The notes below the pieces were generated by a model that saw nothing but the letters and a program-made list of their open reading frames with translations, was not told the origin of the DNA and did not search any database. This document shows positions 39,116-53,409 of a DNA stretch of 64,000 bases, in pieces. A program made the translations under genes and the position numbers. Numbering within the stretch: the stretch's first letter is position 1; every line of letters starts with the position of its first letter. The stretch is taken from the NCBI GenBank assembly GCA_031266435.1, contig JAISAZ010000082.1:62001-126000 (forward strand). The letters are read 5' to 3'. This DNA is from Accumulibacter sp. Lineage in GTDB: Bacteria; Pseudomonadota; Gammaproteobacteria; Burkholderiales; Rhodocyclaceae.

Positions 39116-40087
39116 TCAACTCGCTTCGGGTGCCCCTCGCAGGAAACCGCGCCACGCGTCGCTGTACAGAACGCCCAGATCGCCGAGGGCGGTCTGTATT
39201 CCTGTTTCGACGTTGACGACGGGCAGGCGCCTGAGCAAGTCCGACCGCGCTTCGCCTTTTACAAAAGAAAGCTTGCCGCGCTCATCGCGCGCGTCGCTGC
39301 ACCGCATGGGGAAGGATACCACCGGGGGACGCTTGTCGCCGAGCCTTGGAATCAGGTCGTCCCGGACGAAGAAAACATTCACGCCCGAAGAGCCGGTTCC
39401 GATGAATGTATAGCCTTTTCGTTTCGCAAGATGGATGAAGGCTTTTACGGAAGCACCGAAATACTGCCCCGAATAATGCCCTTCGAAGCGGGAAAAACTT
39501 TCCCGGTACGGAATCGAAATCGGATGAATGTCTCCGAAATGGGCGCAGTATTCGCAGACGACGATGGCGGGGCTGACGCTTTGTATCGCCTCCCAGACCC
39601 AGTAATCGTTTCCGTCGATATCCACGCTCAGGAGGCCGATCTCGCCGGAGAACCCGTGCGCCTCGAACAGGCCGTCGATGTTTTCCCGCGTGATGAATCG
39701 GGCGCAGGCGGTCAGGTCGTGACGCCAATACAGATTGCTTGCCTTGATCTGCTCGACATTGTCTTCCGACCCGTCGATGACGAGTCCCCGCCAGTTTCTG
39801 TTCATCAGCAGGAATCGCGTATTGGACTCCCTGTAATTATCGACGCCGAACTCGATGAAAACCTGAGGGAGCGGCGAGAGGCTTTCAACGAGCCAGTCGA
39901 TGATGCCGTCTTCGCCCCATTGGGAAAAAACCCTGAATTCAAAATCGGCGAGGCTCTTCGGATTCACAACGAGCATCGACTTCAAAAGCGCGAGTTGCTT
40001 TCCCTGCATCGTCAATGCTGTTTCGCTGGCGCGCCCAAAGACGTAGTCCCTTAGCTTATTGAGCGCTCTTTTGACCAAATTTTTCAT
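39116..40087 (-). CDS. FkbM-like SAM-dependent methyltransferase-type protein
   Basis: FIEFGVDNYRESNTRFLLMNRNWRGLVIDGS, LLSVDIDGNDYWVWEAI. Confidence 0.65.
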   Translation of the reverse strand: MKNLVKRALNKLRDYVFGRASETALTMQGKQLALLKSMLVVNPKSLADFEFRVFSQWGEDGIIDWLVESLSPLPQVFIEFGVDNYRESNTRFLLMNRNWRGLVIDGSEDNVEQIKASNLYWRHDLTACARFITRENIDGLFEAHGFSGEIGLLSVDIDGNDYWVWEAIQSVSPAIVVCEYCAHFGDIHPISIPYRESFSRFEGHYSGQYFGASVKAFIHLAKRKGYTFIGTGSSGVNVFFVRDDLIPRLGDKRPPVVSFPMRCSDARDERGKLSFVKGEARSDLLRRLPVVNVETGIQTALGDLGVLYSDAWRGFLRGAPEAS

Positions 40088-40156
40088 GGGTATCATTCTT
40101 GTAAGCGAAAGAGCACGAAAAACCGCCAGGGCGAGGAGGGTGAGGGGTGATTGAAG

Positions 40157-40246
<90 letters not shown>

Positions 40247-40342
40247 GCAGGAGGCGAAATCTTAGCACAAGTTGGACGCGCGCGGCGGTGGCGCGGCGAA
40301 AATCACGCGCACAGCGCGGACGGGGCGAACCGGAAAAAGGAA

Positions 40343-42957
<2,615 letters not shown>

Positions 42958-42968
<11 letters not shown>

Positions 42969-43599
42969 GGATGTCGGTTCCGTCGGGGGGCGTGAAACGC
43001 AGTTGCGCGGGGTCGACCGCCGGGTTGTATTCGACGCCGGAAAATCGCAGCGTCGTCGTTTGACCGAAGTTGTCGTAAATCTCCATCGCCGCCAAACGCT
43101 TCCCGGAAAAGCCGATCCGTATTTTTTCAAACCCGCTTTCCGGCGCTTTCGGCGTCGCTTCGAGCCATTCGAGCGCGTCGCCCGAAGGATCGAGCGCGCG
43201 GAGCGTGAAAGACGCGTCGAGCGCGCCCTTCCCGCCGGTCAGCAGCGCCGCGGGCGTCCCGGAAAGCGCGGCGTCGGCGCTTTTGAAACTCGCCTGGTTC
43301 AGGTCGGGGTCGTACATCCAGATCTTTTGTCCGTCGCCGACGATCAACTGGCTGTACGGACGGTCTATTTCCCAGCGGAATTTTCCGGGACGCGAGACGA
43401 TCATCCGTCCGGTCGATTGGCGGGGCGGTTTCGCGTCTTTCGTCGCGACGGTCTGCGTGAATTCGGCGCGCAGGGTTCGCGTCGATTCGAGGAAGCGGTT
43501 CAGCGCGTCGATCGCGTCGGCGTGCGCGACTCCGACCGCGAGAAAGAACGCCGCTCCGAAAAGTACGCGCGGGATACAGGCGATTTGAGCGATTTTCAT
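42958..43599 (-). CDS. lolA: Outer-membrane lipoprotein carrier protein LolA
   Basis: [19 protein letters not shown]...[32 protein letters not shown]. Confidence 0.93.
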
Positions 43600-45944
43600 T
43601 GCGCATCCTTGGGCGCGGGGGCGGGCGCAAGTACCTCGCGCCCGCCACGGTTGTCCATCGCCGAGACGATGCCCGCTTTTTCCATCGCCTCGATCATTCG
43701 CGCCGAGCGGTTGTAACCGATCCGCAAGTGACGCTGAACGAGCGAAATCGACGCGCGCCGGTTTTTGAGGACGACTTCGACGGCCTGGTCGTAGAGCGGG
43801 TCGGTTTCGGCGTCGAAACCCTCTGCGTCGCCGCCCGACGCGCCGCCGTCATCGTCGTCGCCGGCGTCGCCGTTCATCAGGACGCCATCAACGTAATTCG
43901 GCGCGCCGACGCGCTTCAGGTAGTCGACGACGCGGCGGACTTCGTCGTCGTCGACGAAGGCGCCGTGGACGCGCGTCGGATACCCCGCGCCGGGGGCGAG
44001 GTAGAGCATGTCGCCCTGGCCGAGCAAGGCTTCCGCGCCCATCTGATCGAGGATCGTGCGCGAGTCGATTTTCGAGGAGACCTGGAACGAGATGCGCGTC
44101 GGGATGTTGGCCTTGATCAGGCCGGTGATCACGTCGACCGACGGACGCTGCGTTGCAAGGATCAGGTGAATACCGGACGCGCGGGCCTTTTGCGCGAGTC
44201 GGGCGATCAACTGCTCGACTTTTTTTCCGGCGACCATCATCAGATCCGCGAGTTCGTCGATGACGACGACGATATACGGCATGAGTTCGAGCGGCTCCGG
44301 CGCCTCCGGCGTCAAGGACAGGGGATTCATCACTTTTTCGTCGTTTTTCACGCCGTCGCGGATGCGCGCGTTGAGTCCGGCGATATTGCGGACGCCGAGC
44401 GCGGACATCAGCTTGTAGCGCTTTTCCATTTCGCCGATGCACCAAGAAAGCGCGTTCGCCGCCTGCTTCATGTCGACGACGACGGGCGCGAGCAGGTGCG
44501 GAATTCCCTCATAGACCGAGAGTTCGAGCATTTTCGGGTCGACGAGGATCAAGCGCACGCTGTCGGGTTCGGATTTGTAGAGCAGCGACAAAATCATCGC
44601 GTTGATTCCGACCGATTTCCCCGACCCGGTCGTCCCGGCGACGAGGAGGTGCGGCATCTTGGCGAGGTCGACGACGACCGGCTGACCGCTGATGTCCTTT
44701 CCGAGCGTCATCGTCAGCGGCGCGCTCGTGTTGCCGTACGCGCCGCTTTCGATGATTTCGGAAAGCCGGACGATCTGACGCTTCGGGTTCGGCAGTTCCA
44801 GCGCCATGCACGACTTTCCCGGAACGATTTCGACGACGCGGATCGACGTCATCGAAAGCGCGCGCGCAACATCGGTGGCAAGGTTGACGACCTGCGACCC
44901 TTTGACACCGACGGCAGGCTCGACTTCGTAGCGCGTGATGACGGGGCCGGGATACGCCGCCAAAACCTTGACCTGAACGCCGAAATCCGCCAGCTTGCGC
45001 TCGATCAGGCGCGAGGTGTATTCGAGGCTTTCCGGGGTGACTTCGCTGCCCTGCGCGTCGACCGCATCGAGCAGGTGCAGGGGCGGCAGAAGACCGCCGA
45101 CGACGGCTTCGGGGAAGAGCGGCGTCTGGCGTTCGCGCTCGATGCGTTTTTCGATCTTGGGCGACGGGTGGAGCACGGGTTCGACTTTTTCGATGAAGAT
45201 CGGCTCGTGCGTCCCCATGCGGCGTTTTTCGTCCTCGACGACGACGCCGCGTTCGCGCGCCGTCTCACGACCGATGCGTTCGTCCTGCCAGCGCTCGACG
45301 AGGGACTTGATACGAAAAAACGAAAACTCGGCCAGCGTACCGAGCCGTTCGCAGAAGGCGACCCACGACATCCCCGAAAAAAGGCTCCATCCGATCGCCA
45401 TCGCCGCGAGCAGGATCAGCGTCGCGCCGGTATAGCCCAGAAAGCGGACGGCGACCTGACCGACTTCGACGCCGATGAGGCCGCCGGGTCCCGGAGACGA
45501 CGGCAGGCGCAGCGAGTGCGAATAGAAGCGGAGCGCTTCGATCCCGCAACTCGCGACGAGAAGGACGATGAAGCCCGCGAAGGAAAAGTAAAAGGGGCGT
45601 CGCTCGACCTGCCGCAGGGCGTCGAGCCGCCGATAACCCCACCAGAACATCGCGAAACAGAAAAGAACCCACCACCACGCCGAAAGGCCGAAAACGAAGA
45701 GCAGGAGGTCGGCGATCCACGCGCCCGCGCTTCCCGCCGGATTGCGCGGCATCGCCTCGCGCACGGCGTGCGACCAACCGGGGTCTTCCGGGGAGTAGCC
45801 CAAGAGGGCGAGGGCGAGAAAAGCGCCGAGTGCGAAAACGATGAGCCAGCGCGCTTCTTGCAGGACCGATGCCACTTTTTCCGGCAACGCGCCGGAGGAA
45901 TTTGGGGCGTCTTTCGATGCGCCGGGGAATTTACCGCGAGGCAA
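43596..45944 (-). CDS. ftsK: DNA translocase FtsK
   Basis: N-terminal TMs, [59 protein letters not shown], gamma domain. Confidence 0.96.
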   Translation of the reverse strand: MPRGKFPGASKDAPNSSGALPEKVASVLQEARWLIVFALGAFLALALLGYSPEDPGWSHAVREAMPRNPAGSAGAWIADLLLFVFGLSAWWWVLFCFAMFWWGYRRLDALRQVERRPFYFSFAGFIVLLVASCGIEALRFYSHSLRLPSSPGPGGLIGVEVGQVAVRFLGYTGATLILLAAMAIGWSLFSGMSWVAFCERLGTLAEFSFFRIKSLVERWQDERIGRETARERGVVVEDEKRRMGTHEPIFIEKVEPVLHPSPKIEKRIERERQTPLFPEAVVGGLLPPLHLLDAVDAQGSEVTPESLEYTSRLIERKLADFGVQVKVLAAYPGPVITRYEVEPAVGVKGSQVVNLATDVARALSMTSIRVVEIVPGKSCMALELPNPKRQIVRLSEIIESGAYGNTSAPLTMTLGKDISGQPVVVDLAKMPHLLVAGTTGSGKSVGINAMILSLLYKSEPDSVRLILVDPKMLELSVYEGIPHLLAPVVVDMKQAANALSWCIGEMEKRYKLMSALGVRNIAGLNARIRDGVKNDEKVMNPLSLTPEAPEPLELMPYIVVVIDELADLMMVAGKKVEQLIARLAQKARASGIHLILATQRPSVDVITGLIKANIPTRISFQVSSKIDSRTILDQMGAEALLGQGDMLYLAPGAGYPTRVHGAFVDDDEVRRVVDYLKRVGAPNYVDGVLMNGDAGDDDDGGASGGDAEGFDAETDPLYDQAVEVVLKNRRASISLVQRHLRIGYNRSARMIEAMEKAGIVSAMDNRGGREVLAPAPAPKDAQ

Positions 45945-46122
45945 TGCAATCGCTTCCGTCGAAAAATCGGATCAGCGGGACGCGCGTGCGAACGCCGTCC
46001 CGCAACGGGCGAGCGAGGCGCGCCGACACGCCCTCGATCTCTTGTAAAGAGGAGAGGACAAAAGGCTCACCCGAGGGGCGAGCGGTAGAAAGACACTTCG
46101 CCATCGTATCGCTTTGCGAAAA

Positions 46123-46396
46123 GAAATCGGTGCTCAAGCACGGTTTTCAGGATTATCCTGGAAACCGCTTTGAACGTGCTTGGGAGTGCTGTCCCGGAGT
46201 GTGCTGGCAAGGCGCGACGACGCGGCAGACTCATGTCTGCAAGGAGGAGCAACACCGCCAGCGCGCTCTGGGGCGGCGCTCACAGGCGCGTAACGGACTC
46301 TCCCAAGTGGGTGAGCGGTCAAAAAAACAGAGAAGATTGTCATCACCTGCCCTTCAATGGGAAAAATCAGTGCTCAAAGCGGTTTTCAGGATTATA
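46123..46396. repeat. Two copies of ATAATCCTGAAAACCGnnnTTGAGCAC (minus-strand sense) plus 27-bp palindrome at 46141-46167
   Basis: gaaatcggtgctcaagcacggttttcaggattat and aaatcagtgctcaaagcggttttcaggattata; third, inverted copy at 47304-47338. Confidence 0.8.
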
Positions 46397-46471
46397 TAGC
46401 GCCCGTCCGTGCGGACGGAAAAACAGCGCGCGCACGACCGCGACTCCGTGACGCGGGGGCGTGGAAAAAGC

Positions 46472-47152
46472 TCAATCGCTCCGTGGGGCGACGGTCAGGA
46501 CGATCTTGTTTTTTTCGATGCGGATGTGGCCCGTTTTTTCGAGGTCCTTCATCACGCGACTGACCATTTCGCGCGAAGCGCCGATCATCTTGGAAATGTC
46601 CTGCTTCGTGATGCGCCGCTTGATGACCTTGACGCCGTCCTCATTTTCGGCGAGGTCGAGAAGAAGGCGCGCGACGCGACCGTAAACGTCCATCAGAACG
46701 AGGCTCTCGATCTTGCGATTCGCGTTCCTCAGGCGCAGGACGAGGCTCTTCATGATGTTCAGGCAAAGGTCGACGTTCTTTTCCATCACCTTGGCGAGGT
46801 CGTTCTGATATATTTCGAGCAATTCGCAAGGCTCGCTGCTCACGACGTCCGCCGAACGCGGCAGACCGTCGATCAAGCTCATTTCGCCGATACATTCACC
46901 CGCCTGGAGGAAGGTCAGGATGACCTCGTTGCCTTCCGAATCGCGGTTGAGTACCGTCGCGCGACCGTTTACGAGAATGAACATCGACTCGACGCGGTCG
47001 CCCGCATAGACGATCGTTTTGTTTCTCGGCACTTTCCGGAAGACGGCCATGCTCATCAGTTGGTCGAGCTGGTCGTCGGGCAGACCTGAAAAAAGCGGGA
47101 TCTGCTTCAAAAGCAGGATCGATTTCTTTCCCTGAAACGTTTCCGTCGGCAT
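46472..47152 (-). CDS. Crp/Fnr-family transcriptional regulator
   Basis: cNMP-binding-type domain (AGECIGEMSLIDGLPRSADVV) plus HTH (ITKQDISKMIGASREMVSRVMKDLEKTG). Confidence 0.92.
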   Translation of the reverse strand: MPTETFQGKKSILLLKQIPLFSGLPDDQLDQLMSMAVFRKVPRNKTIVYAGDRVESMFILVNGRATVLNRDSEGNEVILTFLQAGECIGEMSLIDGLPRSADVVSSEPCELLEIYQNDLAKVMEKNVDLCLNIMKSLVLRLRNANRKIESLVLMDVYGRVARLLLDLAENEDGVKVIKRRITKQDISKMIGASREMVSRVMKDLEKTGHIRIEKNKIVLTVAPRSD

Positions 47153-47253
47153 GGTGGCCTCTCGCTGGAAATGACGTTGAATAACAGAAACGACCTTCCC
47201 TGAATTGTTCAGAATAACACGAATTTCTCCAAACGGCTATGAAAAGTTCTTGA

Positions 47254-48929
<1,676 letters not shown>

Positions 48930-48938
48930 CGAACGGGC

Positions 48939-48967
48939 TTGAATCCCCCGCGTATCGGCCTCATAAT
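48939..48967 (+). promoter_or_regulatory. Predicted sigma70 promoter of permuted ssrA: TTGAAT-N17-CATAAT
   Basis: Exact 17-bp spacing, placed just upstream of the acceptor piece. Confidence 0.6.
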
Positions 48968-48973
48968 GGCGGC

Positions 48974-49252
48974 ATGGTTGTAATTCCGGCCATCTGGAGT
49001 CATTCTGGACGCGGGTTCGAATCCCGCCACCTCCACCCAAGCGGCCTCGATTCGCGGACGTTTGGGTGGGGGTGTACCGGTTTCGACAGGGTGTGCAAAG
49101 GGTGAGCAGGCAACCCGTCAGGCGATCGACGTTAATGAAGCAAACCTATAAACGCCAATGATGAGCGTTTCGCACTGGCCGCCTAAGGCCGATGCCGGGG
49201 CCGCTTGAGCCTTGTCACCCAAGAAAAGCCGACGGGGACGAAAGTCCCCGTC
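48974..49252 (+). ncRNA. ssrA: tmRNA, circularly permuted (two-piece): acceptor piece to ~49038, intervening loop, coding piece from 49068, tag ANDERFALAA at 49154-49183
   Basis: T arm GCGGGTTCGAATCCCGC and CACCTCCACC acceptor strand lie upstream of GGGGGTGTACCGGTTTCGACAGGG; GCCAATGATGAGCGTTTCGCACTGGCCGCCTAA tag. Confidence 0.93.
49230..49252 (+). terminator. Stem-loop at 3' end of tmRNA coding piece
   Basis: GACGGGGACGAAAGTCCCCGTC; no clear U-run. Confidence 0.6.
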
Positions 49253-49257
49253 GTCAT

Positions 49258-49540
49258 TCTGAGGACAGGAGACAGAGGACAGAAGACAGAGCGCTCGCTA
49301 CGCTCGCTTCGTGACCAGTAATCAGTATTCAGTGGTCGCATCAGAGGACAGAGCACTCGCTGACACTCGCTTTGTGATCTGTTTTCAGTCGTCTGTTGTC
49401 GCATGATTTCCTCCCTCTGATTACAGATGCCTGACTACAAAGGCCGAAGGCCGCTCTGTCCTCTGTCTTCTCTCCTCTGTCCTCTGTCCTCTGTCCTCTG
49501 TCCTCTGTCCTCTGTCCTCTGTCCTCTGTCCTCTGTCCTC
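49258..49540. repeat. Composite heptad repeat element with 12 tandem CTCTGTC units immediately upstream of hpnC
   Basis: 49454-49537 is 12 x 7-bp, last nine units identical; left half AGGACAG units from 49260. Confidence 0.95.
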
Positions 49541-49559
49541 AGCCCGGTTACAATGCGGT

Positions 49560-50480
49560 ATGCCCGTCGACCACTACGAAAACTTTCCCGTCGCGTCGTT
49601 TTTGTTGCCCAAACGCCTGCGCCGCCCGGTCGAGGCGATCTATCGCTTTGCGCGGAGCGCCGACGATATCGCCGACGAAGGCGACGCGAGTGACGCCGAA
49701 CGTCTGCGCGACCTCGCCGAGTTCGACGCCGAACTCGACCGGATCGAACGCGGCGAGGCGCCGTTGCGCGCCGACTTCCAGGCGCTCGCGCCGCTCGTCG
49801 AAGAATGGGGCCTCCCGATTCAACTCTTCCGCGACCTTCTCGACGCGTTCTCGCAGGATGTCGTGAAAAAGCGCTACGCCGATTACGACGAACTGCTCGA
49901 CTACGCGCGGCGTTCGGCCAACCCGGTCGGGCGCCTCCTGCTCCACCTCGTCGCGCGCGCGAGCGGTGATTCCTTTTCCGGTTCATTCATGCCGAGAAGA
50001 CGAGCCGTAGACAGTACTGCAGTACGACAAGGCGAGTCGACAAAGGAAGGGATGGGCCGGAAATGGAATGAAAATCTAAGCCGCTCCGACTGCATCTGCT
50101 CGTCGCTGCAACTCATCAACTTCTGGCAGGACATCGCGCTCGACTGGCGCAAGGGGCGCGTCTATATCCCGCAGGACGCGCTTTCCCGCTTTTCGATCGA
50201 CGAGCGCCAGATCGCCGAGGCGCGCTGGTCGCCCGAATGGGCCGCGCTGATGGATTTTCTCGTCGACCACGCGCGAAACCTGATGCTCGAAGGCGCGCCG
50301 CTCGTCCGGGACCTGCCGGGACGCATGGGGATCGAAATCCGTCTCACGGTGCAAGGCGGGCTACGCATTCTCGAACGCATCCGCGCGGCGCGCGGCGATA
50401 TTTTCCGCCGTCGTCCCACGCTCGGCACGCTCGACTGGTTACGCATGGGCGTTCGCGCCGTCTCGGTAGCTTTGCCATGA
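49560..50480 (+). CDS. hpnC: Squalene synthase HpnC with ~35-aa in-frame repeat-encoded insertion
   Basis: NFPVASFLLPKRLRRPVEAIYRFARSADDIADEGDA, CSSLQLINFWQDIALDW; insertion DSFSGSFMPRRRAVDSTAVRQGESTKEGMGRKWNEN. Confidence 0.93.
   Translation: MPVDHYENFPVASFLLPKRLRRPVEAIYRFARSADDIADEGDASDAERLRDLAEFDAELDRIERGEAPLRADFQALAPLVEEWGLPIQLFRDLLDAFSQDVVKKRYADYDELLDYARRSANPVGRLLLHLVARASGDSFSGSFMPRRRAVDSTAVRQGESTKEGMGRKWNENLSRSDCICSSLQLINFWQDIALDWRKGRVYIPQDALSRFSIDERQIAEARWSPEWAALMDFLVDHARNLMLEGAPLVRDLPGRMGIEIRLTVQGGLRILERIRAARGDIFRRRPTLGTLDWLRMGVRAVSVALP
49968..50070. repeat. Inverted-repeat-ended element, copy 4, inside hpnC coding sequence
   Basis: gattccttttccggttcattcatgccgagaagacgagccgtagacagtactgcagtacgacaaggcgagtcgacaaaggaagggatgggccggaaatggaat. 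Confidence 0.93.
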
Positions 50481-51310
50481 CGCCCGAAGAATACTGCCAA
50501 CGGAAAGCCCAAGCGAGCGGGTCGAGTTTCTACACGAGCTTTTTCTTTCTGCCGCCGATGCGCCGCCGCGCGATCACGGCGCTCTACGCCTACTGCCGCG
50601 AGGTCGACGATGTCGTCGACGAATCGACCGACGCGAGCGAAGCCGCGCGGCAGCTCGAAAAATGGCGCGGCGAGATCGAAGACCTCTACGCGGGCGCGCC
50701 GAAACACCCGGTGACGCGCGCGCTCCTCCCCTTCCTTTCGGAATTCCATCTCCCGAAAGCGCGTTTTCTCGAAATCATCGACGGGATGGAGATGGACCTG
50801 CGTCAGGCGCGTTACCCGGACTTCGACGCGCTCGTGCTTTACTGCTACCGCGTCGCGGGCGCCGTCGGACTGCTCGCCGTCGAAATTTTCGGCAGGCGCG
50901 AAGAGGCGACCTGCGATTACGCGTGCGCGCTGGGCACGGCGCTGCAACTGACGAACATCGTCCGCGATGTCGCCGAGGACGCCGCGCGCGGACGCATCTA
51001 CTTCCCGCTCGACGAACTCGCGCGTTTCGGCGTCTCCGAAGACGACATTCTCGCGCTGCGCGACTCCGAAGGCTTCCGTCGGCTGATGCCCTTCCAGATC
51101 GCGCGCGCCGAGCGCTTTTACGCCGAAGCGGGTCGCGCGCTTCCCGACGCCGACAGGAAGGCGCAACGCCCCGGCCTCGTCATGGCGGCGATCTACCGCG
51201 CGGTGCTCGACGAAATAAAGCGCGACCCCGCGCAAGTCCTGACGCGCCGCGTCTCGCTCTCGACGTGGAAAAAGCTCCGAACCGCGGCGCTCGCCTGGAT
51301 TCGGGGATAG
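50477..51310 (+). CDS. hpnD: Presqualene diphosphate synthase HpnD
   Basis: SSFYTSFFFLPPMRRRAITALYAYCREVDDVVDE, LGTALQLTNIVRDVAEDAARGRIYFP. Confidence 0.94.
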   Translation: MTPEEYCQRKAQASGSSFYTSFFFLPPMRRRAITALYAYCREVDDVVDESTDASEAARQLEKWRGEIEDLYAGAPKHPVTRALLPFLSEFHLPKARFLEIIDGMEMDLRQARYPDFDALVLYCYRVAGAVGLLAVEIFGRREEATCDYACALGTALQLTNIVRDVAEDAARGRIYFPLDELARFGVSEDDILALRDSEGFRRLMPFQIARAERFYAEAGRALPDADRKAQRPGLVMAAIYRAVLDEIKRDPAQVLTRRVSLSTWKKLRTAALAWIRG

Positions 51311-51312
51311 AC

Positions 51313-52653
51313 ATGCGCCTAGCCCCCCGAAACGCGCGAATCGCGGTCGTCGGCGCCGGCTGGGCCGGCCTTGCCGCCGCCGTCGAACTCTGCGCGGCGG
51401 GGATGCGCCCCGTCGTTTTCGAAGCGGCGAAGCAGATCGGTGGGCGCGCGCGCCGCGTCGAATTCCACGGCCACCCGCTCGACAACGGGCAGCACATCCT
51501 CGCGGGCGCGTACCACGAAACCCTGCGCGTGATGAAGCGCGTCGGCGCCGACCCCGAACGCCTCTTTCACCGCTTTCCGCTCGAAATCGAACACGCGCTC
51601 GCGGGTTTTCGTCTCGCCTTGCCGGAATCCGGGAATATTTTCGGGAAAACACTCAATCTCGCCAGCGCGTTCTTCATGGCGCAAGGCGCCCCGTTCGACG
51701 AAAAAATCGCGGGCGCGCGCTTCGTCCAATCGCTGAAACGCCGAGGTTTCCGTTTGTCCGAGGACTGCGCGGCGAGCGAACTCTACGACCGCAGCGGCTT
51801 GCGCGGGAAGATGCGCCGCTACTTCTGGGACCCGATCTGCCTTTCGGCGCTCAATACGCCGCCGGAAAAAGCGTCCGCGCAAATCCTCGCCAATGTCCTG
51901 CGCGACACGCTCGACGGCGCGCAGTCCGACACCGATTTTCTGCTCCCCGCCACCGACATGAGCGCGCTCTTTCCCGACGCGGCGGCGGCCTTCATCGACG
52001 CGAACGGCGGCGAACTGCGCGTTCAGCGTCGCGTCGGAGCCTTGCGGCCCGAAGCGAATGAAATTTTCATCGATGAGGAGGCTTTTGGTCACGTGATCCT
52101 CGCGGTCGCGCCGCAGCATGCGCTCACTCTCCTTGAAAGCCACGCGGAAGCGAGGGCGACCGTGGAAATCCTCTCGACCTACGCGTTTGAAACGATCGGC
52201 ACCGTCTATGCGGCGTACCCGGAAGAAATCGACCTTCCCGCGCGGATGCGCGGAATGGAATGCGACGCGCCGGGGTCGATCGGGCAATGGGTCTTCGACC
52301 GTGGGCGCCTCGACGAAAGAAATCGCGGAATCTTCAGTTTCGTCCTGAGTTCGAGCGCGAACGGCTGGGAAGAGTACGACGACGACGCGCTCGCGTCACG
52401 CCTCCACCGCGAGCTCGAAACGCTGCTCAAATGTTCTCTCCCCGCGCCTCGGTGGACGCGCGTCGTCCGCGATCGCCGCGCGACGCTCTCGTGCCGCCCG
52501 AAGCTCCAAAGACCCGCAGCGGAAACGCCGATCGCAGGGTTGCAACTCGCCGGCGATTACGTCTACGCCGACTACCCCGCGACGATCGAGAGCGCCGTCC
52601 GAAGTGGCGTCGCCGCAGCCGCGCGCGTCGTCGAAAAAGCGCGCGCGCAGTAA
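51313..52653 (+). CDS. hpnE: Hydroxysqualene dehydroxylase HpnE
   Basis: FAD motif IAVVGAGWAGLAAAVELCAAG; IGGRARRVEFHGHPLDNGQHILAGAY; C-terminal GDYVYADYPATIESAVRSG. Confidence 0.94.
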   Translation: MRLAPRNARIAVVGAGWAGLAAAVELCAAGMRPVVFEAAKQIGGRARRVEFHGHPLDNGQHILAGAYHETLRVMKRVGADPERLFHRFPLEIEHALAGFRLALPESGNIFGKTLNLASAFFMAQGAPFDEKIAGARFVQSLKRRGFRLSEDCAASELYDRSGLRGKMRRYFWDPICLSALNTPPEKASAQILANVLRDTLDGAQSDTDFLLPATDMSALFPDAAAAFIDANGGELRVQRRVGALRPEANEIFIDEEAFGHVILAVAPQHALTLLESHAEARATVEILSTYAFETIGTVYAAYPEEIDLPARMRGMECDAPGSIGQWVFDRGRLDERNRGIFSFVLSSSANGWEEYDDDALASRLHRELETLLKCSLPAPRWTRVVRDRRATLSCRPKLQRPAAETPIAGLQLAGDYVYADYPATIESAVRSGVAAAARVVEKARAQ

Positions 52654-52727
52654 GCCCGACGCGATGCGCGGCGCGGCGCCGAAGCGACCGCTCACTCCGC
52701 CGCCGGAAGGCTGCGGAGGGGCGATGA

Positions 52728-53393
52728 TCAGACGGCTTCTTCTATCCGTCCCGCGTGCATCCTCAAGCGTCGGCGGCACCGCGCCGCGATCTTGTCGTCG
52801 TGCGTCGCCAGGACGAGCGTCGTGCGGCTTTCCGCGTTGATTGCGAACATCAGGTCGATGATCTGGCGGCCGGTTGCCTCGTCGAGGTTGCCCGTCGGCT
52901 CGTCGCCGAGAACGATCCGGGGGCGCGGCGCGAAAGCCCGCGCGAGCGCGACGCGCTGCTGTTCGCCGCCCGAAAGATGGCGCGGATAATGCTTCGTCCG
53001 GTGCGAGAGGCCGACGCGGTCGAGCCAGAGTCCGGCGTCCTTTTCCGCGTTCGAAGCGCCCGCGAGTTCGAGCGGCAGCATGACGTTCTCGATCGCGTTC
53101 AACGAAGGCAGAAGCTGAAACGACTGGAAGACGAAACCGACGCTGCGTCCGCGCAAGGCGGCGCGCGCGTCCTCGTCCATCGCGCCGATGTCGTGCCCGT
53201 CAATCACGATGCGACCCTCGCTCGGCGTATCGAGTCCGGCGAGGAGCCCGAGCAGCGTCGACTTGCCCGACCCGGAGACGCCGACGATCGCAACGCTCTC
53301 GCCCTCCGAGACAGTGAAAGAATTCTCGTGCAAAATAACGAGCGGAGTCCCGCCGTTGTCGACGCTTTTACCGATTCCGACGGCTTCGATCAT
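52728..53393 (-). CDS. ABC transporter ATP-binding protein (LolD/YbbA-like)
   Basis: VGVSGSGKSTLLGLLAGLD, HLSGGEQQRVALARA, LGDEPTGNLDEATG; ORF extends to 53417 but ATG at 53393 likelier. Confidence 0.9.
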   Translation of the reverse strand: MIEAVGIGKSVDNGGTPLVILHENSFTVSEGESVAIVGVSGSGKSTLLGLLAGLDTPSEGRIVIDGHDIGAMDEDARAALRGRSVGFVFQSFQLLPSLNAIENVMLPLELAGASNAEKDAGLWLDRVGLSHRTKHYPRHLSGGEQQRVALARAFAPRPRIVLGDEPTGNLDEATGRQIIDLMFAINAESRTTLVLATHDDKIAARCRRRLRMHAGRIEEAV

Positions 53394-53409
53394 CGTTGTG
53401 GAGAGATTC

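Noticed and set aside
43599-46088. 829-aa plus-strand ORF
   Set aside because: Entirely antisense to lolA/ftsK; shadow ORF from high GC codon bias, no recognisable domain.
46180-46340. Segment considered as 6S RNA or a riboswitch
   Set aside because: No match to remembered 6S or riboswitch core motifs; kept only as a low-level unexplained-segment finding.
49454-49540. Heptad array considered as a CRISPR
   Set aside because: Units are contiguous 7-mers with no spacers; no cas genes in the window.
49427-49693. 88-aa ORF MPDYKGRRPLCPLSSLLCPLSSVL...
   Set aside because: Translation of the heptad array, which is open in every frame by arithmetic; not evidence of a gene, and it overlaps the hpnC start out of frame.
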